Counted from the stretch's first letter, positions 34,501 through 47,584 are shown. The stretch is 64,000 nucleotides of DNA from Tachypleus tridentatus (GCF_004210375.1 NC_134830.1:167903874-167967873), one strand, 5' to 3'. Program-made: numbers and translations. The notes: generated by a model from the sequence alone, not told the origin.

Positions 34501-36736
34501 TGCTACACTATTTAAATTCATAAATTACACTAAACAACCTAATACTACTAATAGTAGTAAGTTAACCTAATACTCTCTAGTAAAATTATATTACCAATAA
34601 CACAACTTTCTGTAATTAACCTCTATACCACCAAATCCTAATTTAATAAACTAATCCTCTCTCCCACCAAAAAAATAACATATAAATTTTCTGGAGCAAA
34701 TTTAAGAAAGGAAGAACACAGTTTATGCATTAATATTTGAACATAAAACAGAACACAAACCGCTTATAAATTCACTCTTCCATTTCATAGTAGCACACTA
34801 GTACTAGTAATGTACTACGACTAGTGTTAATAGTATTGAATTATTATATTAATTATAATACAGTACCTAATGCTCATGTTAAAACAGGTCTGATATTGAT
34901 AAGTAACAAACTATTTGGTACTGAAACACAGTTAACCAACATTAAGTTTAATCTTTCTACATAAACAGTGTTAACTTGTTAACATACACTAACACTATAA
35001 AAAAAAAAAAAAATTCGCACCGTTCACTCTCCACTCTAACAAACTAGTATAACATCACCTATTTATAAAATATTTATTGTCTCTTTTAATAAAATGTAAT
35101 ACAAGTTTCTTTATATATAACAAGCTGATGCTCTTAATATGCTGCGAAATTATGATATTTTTCCCTTTCAAAATTTTATTTAAATAAATGTTTTATAAAT
35201 ATGTTTTCTAAAAATTAATTATGACCATGCAACAATATATGTAAAGAGAATAACTATCCTATTTCTAGTATTTCATTTTTATATATATTTGCTCATCTGT
35301 TTTAAATATTGCTTGACTAGCATTTTGACTTTTGTATACTTTTAAGCAACGTTCAAACGTTCTTCTTGATAAATCCTTGTAGGTTGAAACATGCGAAAAA
35401 CTGATTCTCAAAGACAAATTTCTACATGGTTAACTATATGATCCTTCAAATTATGAGTTCTAATGGTAAAGACAATGAATTTTGTTATGAATTTCGAAAT
35501 ATTCTCTTTGGACTGTCTTCCTGGCTTTGGCTTTTTTAATCTGCTGAGCTAAAGAAGTGCGCTTTAAATTTGGGTACTTTCAAAATTGAAATGTGTTGCG
35601 GGTAAAACATGCAGTTTATTATACAGTTGTAGCTGAGTATAAAGTTAGATAATTTTGCATTATTACACCTCCTTGACAATCAGGCACATGTAATAGGAAA
35701 TTTCAGTCAATAAGTATGATTTTTGTCCGCCAATGAATCAAGTGTGGGGTGCCCTTTTACCCCATTCAATTATATTAGGCATCACAATATCTACCAGTGT
35801 ACCTTCAAGTCTAAATATATGACCAACGTAGCTCATTGCCCATTTTATATACATGTATATAATATTGGAAGAATTTTAAAACAATAAACTTGCTTGTTGC
35901 GGGAGAAAATTCAGTCGTTTCGTATAAGTTGCATAGCGATCGGTACCGCAACGGCCGAGATATAGGAGTGACAGACGAGCATCTTTTATTGTCTTCATAC
36001 AGTAGATTTTTACATTATGACATAAAATATTCTCTCCAATGTTCCTAATATTTAAACAGTTTAGGCAATTACTTGAAAATTGAAATGTTTTAACTGTTTA
36101 ACACTGATTTAATATGGAAAAATATGATTTATTTTTAAAGAAAAGTGCAGATACATTTACTAAAAATGTACACGTCTTTGTCAGATTAATTAGCTAATAT
36201 TATTTTCAATATATTTCATCTATGTACACCATAGGATTAACGCGTTGGCTACCTAGGCCCAGGCTTAGGACCATAAAGAGGTCACGCCAGTTATCCAGAT
36301 AAAAAAAATGGTTTGTAGAATAAGAGAAGTAATAGTGAATTATTATTATTAGCAAATATTACCTGTGCTCAGGTTCCCCAAAAACCTTAATCCGACACTG
36401 TCTATATGTGAGAGGTAAAGTAGAGAAACTACTCCAAAGTATTTCTCATAACTATCTTTTAACAACAACAACAAAATAGTTGGAGCACATATCGCCTTTG
36501 AAATAATTTAAAGCGAAAAGTTCCAAAACTACAAAAACGAAGATAACAGAAATTTTGGGAGTTTTGGTTCAATGCAAAGTATAAAACAACTGAAGTATTA
36601 AAGCAGGGGCTGGGGTAGAATGAAAAACATTTTAAAATCACAGGTTTATGAACGAGCTCATTCCTAACCAGAAATATTAATTACTGGTTGTCTTGTTCTT
36701 GATTTTTTTTTCCACCTGCTTAAGCGATTATTGCTT
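34501..36736. other. Presumed TXNDC15 upstream region
   Basis: AT-rich except for a CG-containing island at about 35930-35985 (GCATAGCGATCGGTACCGCAACGGCCGAG). The untranslated first exon and promoter of TXNDC15 should lie in or beyond this stretch, but no start could be fixed. Confidence 0.4.
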
Positions 36737-37003
36737 GTTTATTTTAAATTTCGCTCAAAGCTACACGAGGGCTATCTGCGATAGCTGTCCTTAATTTAGC
36801 AGTGTACGACTAGAGGGAAGGTAGCTACTCATCACCACCCACCGCCAACTTGTAGGTTACTTTTTACCAAAGAATAGTGGGATTGGGCGTAACATTATAG
36901 CGTCCACACGGCTAAAAGGGTGAGAATGTTTGGTGCGAGGGGGATTCGAACTCACAACTCTCAGTTTACGACTCGAACGCCCAAACACCTGGCCATGAGC
37001 GAC
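36737..37003 (-). repeat. SINE family A, minus orientation
   Basis: The reversed tail AAATTTCGCTCAAAGCTACA, body and B box (GGGGGATTCGAACTC), and the head ending CACCTGGCCATGAGC are all present. Confidence 0.9.
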
Positions 37004-37991
37004 TACTGAGTTTTTTTTGTTTTTTTTTGTAAAATCTATTGCTTCTCCGATACCACCTTCCGGTGACTTAGTATAAAGGCTGAGATCTTTCAGCGCTGTA
37101 AATTACGTTTCGATATGAGCTTTAAATAGTCTGTAGTACAACTCTGTAATTAATAACAAACAAACCAAAACTCGCATGGCAGATAAAAGTTGAGTTCTGA
37201 GACTGAAAGACGTTTAGACAGAAACTATAAGGCAAACAACTGGCATCAACCGTTGGTAACGGAGCATACTCGAATATAACAATTTGCTGCTTATCAGTTA
37301 TAAAACGTCAGTAGAAATAGTTGTATATTATCCATTACGTTTACAGCGTAATGTTCTGGTATTTATTATCTTTATTTATCTTTAATCAGCACAAAACGTT
37401 TTGCTCAGAAATATCTACAAAATAAAGGTATTTCAATTAATTACTGGAACATGATTTGTCTAAATGACAAACTAAACTACTTATGTATCTGTTATTATGC
37501 TGTCGTTAGCCGGAAGACATCCCACTGTAATAATCATAAAGTGTTGCTTAAGAAAATATAATGCTTCAAAGCTCTGTGGTTTTAGATGTAAAAAAAAAAA
37601 AAAAAAGTAGCATACGTGATCCGGACCGCAAAATTCTGCAAACACGCCTACATTCTTGTTTATTTGTTTTAGCAAGCCTATAAAGCCAACGAGATGGCGT
37701 ACAGTCATTTGTATTTGTGTATAATACTGAACAAGTAAGATGAACCATGATAAAAGAAAAGAAAATTAGCTAATACTAGTAAGTATCATGGCTGTGTAAT
37801 TTAGTTAGAAAGGGGAGAGGAACAAAAACGTACAGTCAGTCTAATATAGTTGTTAATAACAGTGTAAATACATTAGCTGTAAAAGGTGAGGCACATGCCT
37901 CTTCTGCCCGATGTGTAAGGCACTCAAAGTCTGAATCTATTTGTAATTGTCAGTATTTTATGTTAACTTAGATAAATTTTACTTCTTTATG

Positions 37992-38264
37992 TGGCCCGGC
38001 ATGGCCAGATGGTTAGGGCACTCGACTCGTAATCCGAGGGTCGCGGATTTGAATCCCCGTCACATCAAACATGCTCGCTCTTTCAGCCGTGGGGCGTTAT
38101 AAAGTGACAGTCAATCCCACTATTCGCTGATAAAAAGAGTAGCCCAAGAATTTTCGGTGGGAGGTGGTGACTAGCTGCCTTCCCTCTAGTCTTACACTGC
38201 TAAATTAGAGGCGGCTAGCGCAGATAGCCCTCGTGTAGCTTTGCGAGAAATTCAAAACACAAAG
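37992..38264 (+). repeat. SINE family A, full length
   Basis: The head GGCCCGGCATGGCCAGATGG, anticodon region GACTCGTAATC, body and tail GCGAGAAATTCAAAACAC are close to the family consensus. Confidence 0.92.
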
Positions 38265-39097
38265 AAATATCTTTATATATATGTGTGTGTGTATTTATTG
38301 TTGTCATAAACTCAATATTTTGCCGATTATTATTTAACAGTATAACATAAAAATATATCTCGAGTTCTTCAACTATGTATTTCATTTGAAAATCTTAGAT
38401 AATTTGCATGTTGTTGTTTTTCGATACATATTATTTTTCAATGCATCACCAGCAGATGGCGATAGCAACATTAAAATATCAAGCCATCGTTATAAGTCAA
38501 CCCAGTAGTACAGATTTCTGAAAATTGTTAAATCTCGACGTCTCAGTTCAAGGTAGGACTAGTTCAGTGTGAAAAACTGAACAATGCTAATAACACTTTT
38601 CCTTCACTACAACTACCCATTGTACAGGTTTTTCACATAGTAACTAAAAAGCACTTCATCAACAAAGAGATAATTCAATTCTAGGAATCAAATTACTCGT
38701 TATTAGGCCTTCATTCACTTCAACAACCACTTTCACCAACACTGCAATTAATATTATAGAGGGCCTTCACCCGTTCTGTACCCTCCCATTTCCTTTCAGT
38801 TTCGTATTTCAAATTGATATAAATATATACAAGAAATACAAATTAAAACCAAGAATAAAATATAATTAAAACAAAAGGTAACTCAATAACAACCACCTCA
38901 GACGTATATATTTCTGATACCCTAATAATAAATAAATGTTTTATAATAATGCGCTTTCTTGTGATTTATTAATTAATGTGCAATTATGTGTAATGGTAGT
39001 TGATACGAGTTAAATGATTTCGGTTAAATCTTTAAAAAAAAAACATTTATTCCTCTATTATTCTCTTCCATGAATATACCAGATAGCTCAAAATGAC

Positions 39098-39358
39098 TGG
39101 TCTGGCATGGCCAGATGGGTTAAGGAGTTCGACTTGTAATCTAAGGGTCGCAGGTTCGAATCCCCGTCGCACCAAACATGCTCGGGGGGCGTTATAAAGT
39201 GACGGTCAATCCCACTATTCGTTGGTAGAAGAATAGTCCAAGCGTTGGCGGTGGGTGGTGGTGAATACCTGCCTTCCCTCTAGTCTGACACTGCTAAATT
39301 AAGGGCGGCTAGCACAGATAGCCCTTGAGTAGCTTTTCGCTAAATTAACAAAACAAAT
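39098..39358 (+). repeat. SINE family A, small internal deletion
   Basis: The head GGTCTGGCATGGCCAGATGG and B box GGTTCGAATCCCC are intact. About 15 bp is missing after CAAACATGCTC. The tail ends in TAAATTAACAAAACAAAT. Confidence 0.9.
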
Positions 39359-40392
39359 AATCTAAATGGCTTTTCTGTGAAAAATAAAACACATACACAC
39401 ACACCCTCCCTAAATAAGTTGGTGCCTCTTCCCAAAGCGCATATGTCGCCGCTGAAATTGTAGATGTAACGTTCAAAAATGACTCAGGTACACAGTTGTT
39501 GGGTTACCGTTTCTGGTATTTACCTTGTAGAACAAAGCTGTAAAAAAAAAAAAAAAAAGACTTCAACAAAATTAAACTTAGATGATTATTCACATCGTAT
39601 ATTGAAGCACAGCAGTAATATAACAAACAAATCTAATATTAATGTTAGCATGTCACGAGTTAGTCAATCACAACCCAAACGTGCAAATGCAGAATAAAGA
39701 TACGTGGAGAAATACTTTAATTTTTTTCTTTTACTTTCTTCAGTAATCTTTCCTCCTGGTTTGATGCAATTGTAAAGCAAGTACAATCGTTTCAGAAACT
39801 TATGCCATCAAAACTCACATAGAAGTTTTATATCACTTATATCAGATTGGCTATAGATTTTTTACAAGAAAAATTTATTAATTATATCCTGATATTTTTT
39901 TAATGAAGAACTTCATCGATATAACACAAGATGGCGAGTGTGCTTCAGTGTACCAAGTTTCTTTATTTTACTGAAACTCTTGGCCACAAAGTTCATGTGA
40001 ACGTTTGTCTTCTGTTCTTCGACGGTTGAATAATCATCTGAGATGCATACAAATCACAGCATGCTCTGGCTTTAACACATAATCATTATGAAACTGCTAT
40101 CAATATTAAGACTGTATGTAAGTTATTTATGGAAAAACCACTCCAAAAGAATGTAGCATGCTGACATGTTATTTCAGTAGTGTATATATGATAGCCAATG
40201 ATTGAAATACCTAATATACTATTGTTGTACAAAGTTTATAAATTACTAATATAACTTAACAGTTAATAACTACTCTGTACGTAAACAGTACAGTACTTTA
40301 CTATAATAAAACATACGTATTTATAGTAAATTAAGTTAGCTTCTCATGTGGTATTAGAATACAATAACGACTTGTTGACCTTTCTTTGGATG

Positions 40393-40664
40393 TTGGCCTG
40401 GCATGGCCTGGTGGATAAGGCACTCGACTCCTAATTCGCGGGTTCGAATCCCATTCGCACCAAACATATTCGCCCTTTCAGTCGTGGGGTGTTGTAATGT
40501 GACGGTCAATCTCACTATTGAGTGGTAAAATAATAGCCCAAGAATTGGCGGTGAGTGGTGATGACTAACTGCCTTCCTCTAGTCTTACACTACTAAATTA
40601 GGGACAGCTAGCGCAGATAGTCCTCGTGTAGCTTTGCGCGAAATTCAAAACAAACAAATCTTTG
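40393..40664 (+). repeat. SINE family A, full length
   Basis: The head TTGGCCTGGCATGGCCTGG, B box GGGTTCGAATCCC, body and tail GCGCGAAATTCAAAACAAAC are all present. Confidence 0.92.
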
Positions 40665-41657
40665 GATGTTTGCGAATCTTTTGTGAGTAGCCATGCAATT
40701 GTTTAAGTTATATTTCATGCAAAGTTGCTTCAGATCTAATCTCATAACACCTACCTTTTACAAATATTCTGGGGGACATAACCCCAAATTCCGTTGATGA
40801 GCACGTTTTCCATGTTAATTGTGCTTCCCACGATATGTTTCAGCTTTTGATCTTGCAAATGAGAAACCCTTATTTCAAACCTTGTGTGTATGTAGGCCTG
40901 GAAACAACGTGGATTATTTTTAAATATTAATGTTTAACTGTGTTTATGATACATATTAAACACTACTAATTATGAATAAAACAGGTATTATTATCAACAA
41001 CAATAAATACGTTTTGTTTGTTCGATTTTATGCACAAACTTCACAAAGCAACACAATAGGCTAACTGTGACGTGTTCACAATGAATATTGAAACACGGTT
41101 TTAACAGCAATACTTAATTGTTAAGAAAAATAAATAAAAACAAGACAAACATGGCTGTTAAATATCGAAAAATTAAAATAAACATTTGATCATAATTAAT
41201 ATAAAGTTTAAGCTTAAAACACGATGATTTATAAACGCGTAATGTGTTTCTTTTCTTGTAGAATATCATTCCCACAGCAACAATGGTAACATTACTAAAT
41301 TAATAAAAAAATAATAGCGATCATAGTTATGATTGGATGATAATTTTATGGTTTAAATTCACTGCCAGGTACAAATATTAATCACATAAGACCTCTAAAA
41401 CTTCGCCCTATTTCCCCACTTACGAATAGTGGAAAAAGTCTAACAGATATCAGATATGAAGTTACAAACATCGGTCAGGTGATGTAAGTTCACGGGTCTT
41501 ATATAGGTCATCTTTTAATCTCCTGAGTATACGAGCTATTGTGCTTTGAATTCATTTCTCTCTGTCATAAACTTGTCCAGTGAAATCTGAAAATGGTTCA
41601 GGATATCTTTTGTTATTGAATAACCTAATTCAAATATTAAACATTTTGCAAACAAAT

Positions 41658-41941
41658 GTGGCCCGGCATGGCCAAGCGTGTTAAGAGCGTACGACTCGTA
41701 ATCTGAGGGTCTCGGGTTCGCATCCCCGTCGTGCCAAACATGCTCGCCCTTTCAGCCGTGGGGGCGTTATAATGTTACGGTCAATCCTATTACTATTCGT
41801 TGGTAAAAGAGTAGCCCAAGAGTTGGCGGTGGGTGGTGATGACTAGCTGCCTTCCCCCTGGTCTTACACTGCTAAATTAGGGACGGCTAGCGCAAATAGC
41901 CCTCGAGTATCTTTGTGCGAAATTCAAAAAAACAAACAAAG
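41658..41941 (+). repeat. SINE family A, full length
   Basis: The head GTGGCCCGGCATGGCCAAGC, GACTCGTAATCTGAGGG, the complete body and a tail of AAATTCAAAAAAACAAAC are present. It shares the CAAGCGTGTTAAG variant with the copy at 62.5 kb, hinting at a subfamily. Confidence 0.92.
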
Positions 41942-42074
41942 CAAACAAATGCGTAATAATTATTTAAGTTCTACATCTTACAAGTATTTTGGTGAAACAA
42001 AAACAACTATTTAAATTTAGATCAATTAAAAAAAACACTTCACACTTCAGTTATTTGTTCGAAGTAGCTTCATT

Positions 42075-42322
42075 TGTTTGTTTATTGAATTTCGCGCTCA
42101 CCTACACGAGGGCTATCTTCGCTAGCCGTCTATAATTTAGCAGTATAAGACTAGAAGGAAGGCAGCTAGTCATCACCACCCACCGCCAACTCTTGGACTA
42201 CTATTTTACCAACGAATAGTGGGATTGACTGTAACATTATAATGCTCCCCCCACGGTTGAAAAGGCGAACATGTTTTGTGCGACGGGGATTCGAACTCTC
42301 GACGCAACCACGTGGTCAGAAG
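42075..42322 (-). repeat. SINE family A, minus orientation, damaged head
   Basis: Tail and body are intact on the reverse strand up to GGGGATTCGAACTC. The tRNA-like head is cut by a deletion between the B box and CCACGTGGTC. Confidence 0.88.
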
Positions 42323-43145
42323 TAGTATTAGTAGTAGAGATGATTTAGGATAACTTACTCTGTTTGAAATTTTCACATTAAAGTAAGGTCATTAAACACA
42401 TACATATGTATGTATATAACAACCACCATTTTGAAAGTGCGCTCAAGATTAACAAAGTATTTGTGATTTAAGTGTAGTGTCGGTGCACCAAATTTAATCA
42501 AAATACATCATCAATTTAGTTGTGCCTCCTCTTGAAGCAAACATTAATCGCTGTATTTCTGCAAACCAAAAAACATATCAACATAGAACAAAGTGATAAA
42601 CTTATTAAAATGTAATTTGTATTGACACGTTAAAACCACTGCATCCGCATCTTTCTCAAATTATGTAGTGCATGCGTTTACTGCACTTAGTAACCAATCA
42701 GCGCACGAGCACTTAGCGCGTACGTGACAGAAAATTTCCTAAATCCTATAATTGTTAAACGTCTGTCTGTTAGTGAGTGACATGTCTTTGGATCGCATTA
42801 ATTTTATTCCCCCCAGATGAGTTCAATATTAAGACAGATGAAAATTATAATGGGGAAAAATACCCATGAACCTCCTTAAACTGCTCAGGGGACTAAGCAA
42901 TTGTTTAGTCTGCTCATGCTAGCGTTGCCATTGGCTGTAGAAGATGCATATTGACGTGGAAACCTGGTGGGATACAGAACTTGCATACCTCAAAACTAAA
43001 TGCTTGACAATTGTGCTTAAATATGAAAAGTTCTGCAATAATTACAAAGTAATATAGAGAAATTATAACAAATGAACGGTATGTGTATCATAAAAGGAAA
43101 ATACTGTATTGTGATTCGATGTTGTAACATACAAAGTGTATATTT

Positions 43146-43315
43146 TTAATAAAATCCGTTTAAAATATTTGGGAATTTACAGTCATGTGGCAAGGGGTCG
43201 TATTTGAACATTGCGTACAGTTTTACTCCATTTGAAGGCAGTGCATCATTCGAAGAATTACCTGTCATCGATAGATCTGTGTGACAAATAGCTCTGACCA
43301 GTTGGGAACTAAGTG
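43146..43315 (-). CDS. Possible terminal exon of an unknown gene
   Basis: After an acceptor-like AAAACACTTAG, a minus-strand frame of about 50 codons contains SSNDALPSNGVKLYAMFKY and DPLPHDCKFPNILNGF before a TAA at 43148-43146. The composition looks more coding than its surroundings, but I recognise no family. It might pair with the exon-like frame at 45.1 kb. No polyadenylation signal was seen close by. Confidence 0.25.
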
Positions 43316-43764
43316 TTTTTACAATTATAGATAACAAAGTTGTGCTATAATAATGCTAAAAAATGGAAATTCACTATAAGCTTGGACACTTTACTGTATA
43401 GCTTCTGTAGAACAGTATATGTTTAGACTGTATACTGTGTGGCTTTTATGTAACAAGTGTTAGCAATACTTTCGGTCGCGACCTCCTAATATTTAATGAC
43501 TTGAGATCTAGGGATAACTAATGCAGCTTGCAACTCTGGTAGTTTTGCGCAAAATTCGACAGAGAAACAAACCAATATATTTAGTTTGCTAAATAGTTAT
43601 TTTTTCACTGCAACTGAGCTTTTGTTCTAAAATATATTGTTCTAAATTCTTCTCATAGATAGATGCATCAGAGTATCTGATTACAATAAAACTTACACTG
43701 ATTATTTCATTATTAAAGTAAAGCGAATCAGAGTATTATTATTATTTATCTATCAGTTAGAAGA

Positions 43765-43982
43765 GGCGTGGCATGGCCACGTGGTTAGAGTGCTCGACAT
43801 GCAATCTGACAGTCTGATGTTCGAATCTCTCTCCCACCAACCATGATCGCCCTTTCATCCGTGAAGGCGTTGTAATATAATGGCCAATCCCCCTGTATTT
43901 GCCTTCCCTCTAACCTTTTACTACTAAATTAAGGACAGATATCGCATACATCACATTTGTATATTTGTGCAAAATTCGAATC
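43765..43982 (+). repeat. SINE family A, diverged, internal deletion
   Basis: The head GCGTGGCATGGCCACGTGGT is followed by a mutated B box (ATGTTCGAATCTC) and a shortened body lacking the GTTGG..GGTGATGACTAG section. This is an old copy. Confidence 0.8.
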
Positions 43983-44059
43983 ATTTTCAAAAGCTTATTG
44001 ATTTTTTTTCGACACAACATTGTACCTGTTTAATTAAATCATATTTGTAAGCTAATTTG

Positions 44060-44315
44060 GTTTTTTAGGAGACGAGTTCCGTTAGCGTGTCAGACTGTGG
44101 ATTCAATGTTCCTTGGTTCGCGTCCCGCTACAGTTAAATTGTGCTTTGCAGTTTGAGGCTGTGGATGCATCATACGAGCATCGCTAAAATCACAGTATTC
44201 GTCTAGAGTAGCCCTCGAGTGATGTTCACTAGCTAACAACCTTGTTTCTACTCTTATCTCTTGGAAATTAGGGACGTCTAGCGCAGGTGTTCCTTGAAAT
44301 AGTAAAAACAACAAT
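44060..44315 (+). repeat. SINE family D (tRNA-derived, distinct head)
   Basis: The head GAGACGAGTTCCGTTAGCGT with CTTGGTTCGCGTCCCGC as a B box precedes a body that shares TCTTGGAAATTAGGGACG and CTAGCGCAGG with family A. The minus open frame across it (44314-44090) is a by-product of the repeat. Confidence 0.65.
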
Positions 44316-44778
44316 TATTGGAACACGTGAATACAATTTTCTAACCAGATTAAACTATTATGATTTTTTATTTTTAAATATTTAAGCTTGAGAATTTAAA
44401 ACTACCAATTTCGCTTGTCACTTTCCGCTAGTGTTACGAAACCCAGTGAATAATTTTAACTTAAAAATTAATTACATATTGTGATTTAAATATCCACTTA
44501 TTCGTTGTTCACAATTCACGTATTAATTTGCTGTTATTTCCAGAATATAAACGTATTGTCAAGCATTAAATTTCTCAACAAATATACAACATAAGTTTAT
44601 TTATCTATCTATTTTCACCTGTATTTGCTTACTTATGAATTTGTCTATCTTTATTTCATTTGATTTAGTTTAATGTCGATCAGAAAAGGTCCTTCGTTCC
44701 TTTCAACGGACATCTAGTTCCTAGCCTAGCTGATGTAAAAACTGGTTTTGAAACTAACGGAGCCTGCCTGCCTTAGCA

Positions 44779-44805
44779 ACAACGGCTTTTCGAAGAGCCT
44801 AGCAA
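44779..44805. promoter_or_regulatory. Paired AGCAAC half-sites (RFX X-box-like)
   Basis: CCTTAGCAAC and GCCTAGCAAC occur 27 bp apart. AGCAAC fits the right half of the RFX X-box (RGYAAC); the left halves match poorly. The same string GCCTAGCAAC recurs upstream of DDIT4 at 56365-56374. Function is speculative. Confidence 0.25.
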
Positions 44806-44948
44806 CAAGAAGGAACGTCACGATATTTAGGTTAGGTCATGGAGAAGGGTACATACGTACTAAGTGTTATTATGCTACAACGACCCACCTAAGGTTTCCA
44901 GCTTTTATTTATTTATAATAATAGAGAGCGAGACGTACGTTGGATAGA

Positions 44949-45103
44949 AAAGAGACCTCTTGTGGAGCTTTATCTTTGATATAAACGATGTGAGCGTTTT
45001 GCAAAATATGTAACTCATTTTCACACACGTTACTCACTGCTGATGAGAAGGCATTATTAAGTTTCTTAACAATGAAAAATGTAATAATGGCTGGCTCTCT
45101 CAA
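44949..45103 (-). CDS. Possible first coding exon of an unknown gene
   Basis: A minus-strand ATG at 45103 opens about 51 codons (MREPAIITFFIVKKLNNAFS.. NELHILQNAHIVYIKD..) that end at a good donor TCCAAC|GTACGT. The sequence is not a known repeat and has balanced composition. No family is recognised and no connected downstream exon was proven. Confidence 0.3.
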
Positions 45104-46103
45104 ACACTAACAACCTTGGTAGGCCTCTTGCTGTTCGTGATAGGGATCTCTGTTAGTTGCTATAGGGAGTTATGCTTTCTTATATATTCGTTTTTAATCC
45201 CAATGTTGAAAATAAATTGCCTAAAGAACTAAATACAGTTAGAACTTCCCACAGAAATTCTTTGGCCTGGAATAAATGTTTTCCGTCTGCCCCTTACCCA
45301 ATCCCCCTCGTACAGTATTTTCAAATGAAATATTTAAGCGGGCCCCTTCCCTCGAGAATTCCACAATAAATGTAGTATTAGTAATGCCATAGTTTGGTGT
45401 CATTTCATTTTTCTGTAAAATGAAGAAAAACAAAACAGAGCCCGTATTTTCGATACCGGATATGTATTATAAACGTTCTGTTTAAATACGGTATTACAAG
45501 TGTCTAATATCAGTACATTGTCATACGTACCAGCATTATTTACATTATAATTTTCATGGTGTACTTCGCATATAATTACCTATAATTCTAATACGGTATA
45601 TTGGAATACATCGTGGAGATTGAGTTAATTGGGGACAACTTTACTAAAGTCTTTACATAAATGGTTGCTGTACAATAAATGTCATAACACACTACAAGAA
45701 ACACCATGATATACATACTTGTCACAATAAACAATGATAAATATATGACACACAGCAAAAAACACGAAGGTACACACTTGACTTTCCACTTTGTTTTTGT
45801 ATACTGCTGTGTCTCTTGTTGTATTAAACACGTGTGTGTAATGCTGTGTTTCTTTTTATATATCTACTATGCACCACTGCGCTTCTTGTTATTTGTCACA
45901 TATGCACTGTCATGTAGATGACATACAAACAGGAACATAGTGATACACATGTGACATACAGCAACAAATACAATTGTACATACGTTTCATACAACAAGAT
46001 ACTCACTACGTGACAATGTTAAAGCTATATATAGTTCATCGACAATTACACTTCGTTTGTTTTGTATCGATATCTTCTTTAATTTATTTTAGTATTTCTG
46101 TTT

Positions 46104-46380
46104 GTTTGTTAACTTTTGAATTTCGCGCAAAGCTACACGATGACTATCTGTGCTAGCCGTCCCTAAGTTAGCAGTGTAAAACTAGAGGGAAGGCAGCTAG
46201 TCATCACCGCCCACCACCAACTGTTTGGGCTACTCTTTTACCAACGAATAGTGGAATTGACCGTGACATTATAACGTCTCCACTGCTAAAAGGACGAGCA
46301 TATTTGGTGCGAGCGGGATTCGAACCCGCGACCCTCAGATTACGAGTCGAATGCCTTAATCCACCTGGCCATGTCGGGCC
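46104..46380 (-). repeat. SINE family A, minus orientation, full length
   Basis: Runs from the reversed tail TTTTGAATTTCGCGCAAAGC to GGCCATGTCGGGCC. The open frame at 46304-46543 (+) begins in the reversed B box (AGFEPATLRLRVECLN) and is a SINE artefact. Confidence 0.92.
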
Positions 46381-46907
46381 TTATATTTTTGAGGCGAAAA
46401 AAAAAACAATTGGACTTTCCAACGAGGCCACCTCGAATGTGCTAAATCGTTCGTTAAAAATTGTTGACGAAAATGCACCCTTTTCTCTGAAAAAATCTGA
46501 AGGTGGAGGCATATCCACTGAAGTGTGCGTACTGCTGATATGATCGGGATGGTGTAACTTATTATCTATTTGAGGGACTGAATTTCAAACTAAGAACATC
46601 ACAAAATTAAATTTTGTGACAATTCTAAGTTTTAACTTATATTTTATATACGATATCTTAGGTTTGCATTAGTATAATGTGAAGCTACATCAAGACTCTA
46701 TTCTGACCTGAAGCTACTATACCTTACAGATTGTACAACTGAAAAAATGGTTTATGACACATTTTACTTGTATTGTAAGAATATATTAACATGATGTATT
46801 TTCAAAAGGGTGTTTGCATTTTACTAAGAAACATCGACTAACGTTACTGTAAGCGTCTTTGCGCTTACAAGTTACTGTAACTTTCAATGGTAACAAATAA
46901 CATGAGT

Positions 46908-47020
46908 CCCCCCTGGTACAACGGTAAGTCTTCGGATTTGCAACGCTAAAATCAGGGATTTGATTCCACTCGGTGGACTCAGCAGATAGCCCGATGTGGC
47001 TTTGCTATATGAAAACACCA
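46908..47020 (+). repeat. SINE family C (short tRNA-derived)
   Basis: CCCCCCTGGTACAACGGTAAG, TCTTCGGATTTGCAACGCTA, GATTTGATTCCACTCGGTGG, then ACTCAGCAGATAGCCCGATG and GGCTTTGCTATATGAAAACA. Four copies occur in the window, all on the plus strand. Confidence 0.85.
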
Positions 47021-47415
47021 ACAACATGAAACGATAAGGAAATAACTACAGAACAAATGTTCAAATTGTTTCGTTTCACTTTTTGTACTGTTATGTGTAT
47101 TCGTTAGTGGCCCATCACTATTATTGTTCTTAAAATAGGAATTTACTTCAACATAGGTTTTGATGGGGTTTTATTTATCTTTCGTGTTTTTAGAAATTTT
47201 CGCTAAAAACACCAACAGCGAATAACAAAGTAACATTTGTGGCCACCCCTTTAAATTTCTATTTATCAATTATAATAAGCATTTGTTAGTAAAAATAATT
47301 ACGTTTCTGTCCCACGTCTCCGATTCGCCTATAAGCTATAATAGACTAGAAGGAAGTTGCTTCGGTAGAAACATATGACAATCAGTGATGTCGAGAAAAC
47401 CCACTTGTAGAGAAA

Positions 47416-47584
47416 TATATATGTATAAACGGCTCGTTTGGGTTGAGAAAACTTTTTACGTAGAGGAGTGAACAACGTTTCGACCTTCTTCGGTCATCGT
47501 CAGGTTCACGAAGAAGGTCGAAACGTTGTTCACTCCTCTACGTAAAAATTTCTCAACCCAAACGAGCCGTTTATACATATATAT
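47416..47584. mobile_element. Near-perfect foldback hairpin element
   Basis: A left arm running from ATATATGTATAAACGGCTCG to AACGTTTCGACCTTCTTCG pairs almost base for base with the right arm CGAAGAAGGTCGAAACGTT to CGAGCCGTTTATACATATAT around a loop of about 16 nt. The core GTTTCGACCTTCTTCGGTCA is shared with the 14.1 and 15.04 kb elements. Confidence 0.88.

Noticed and set aside
46304-46543. Open frames whose peptides contain GFEPATLRLRVECLN or similar (also near 59.2, 60.7, 50.4, 2.5 kb)
   Set aside because: They are translations through the B box and head of the tRNA-derived SINEs, not genes.
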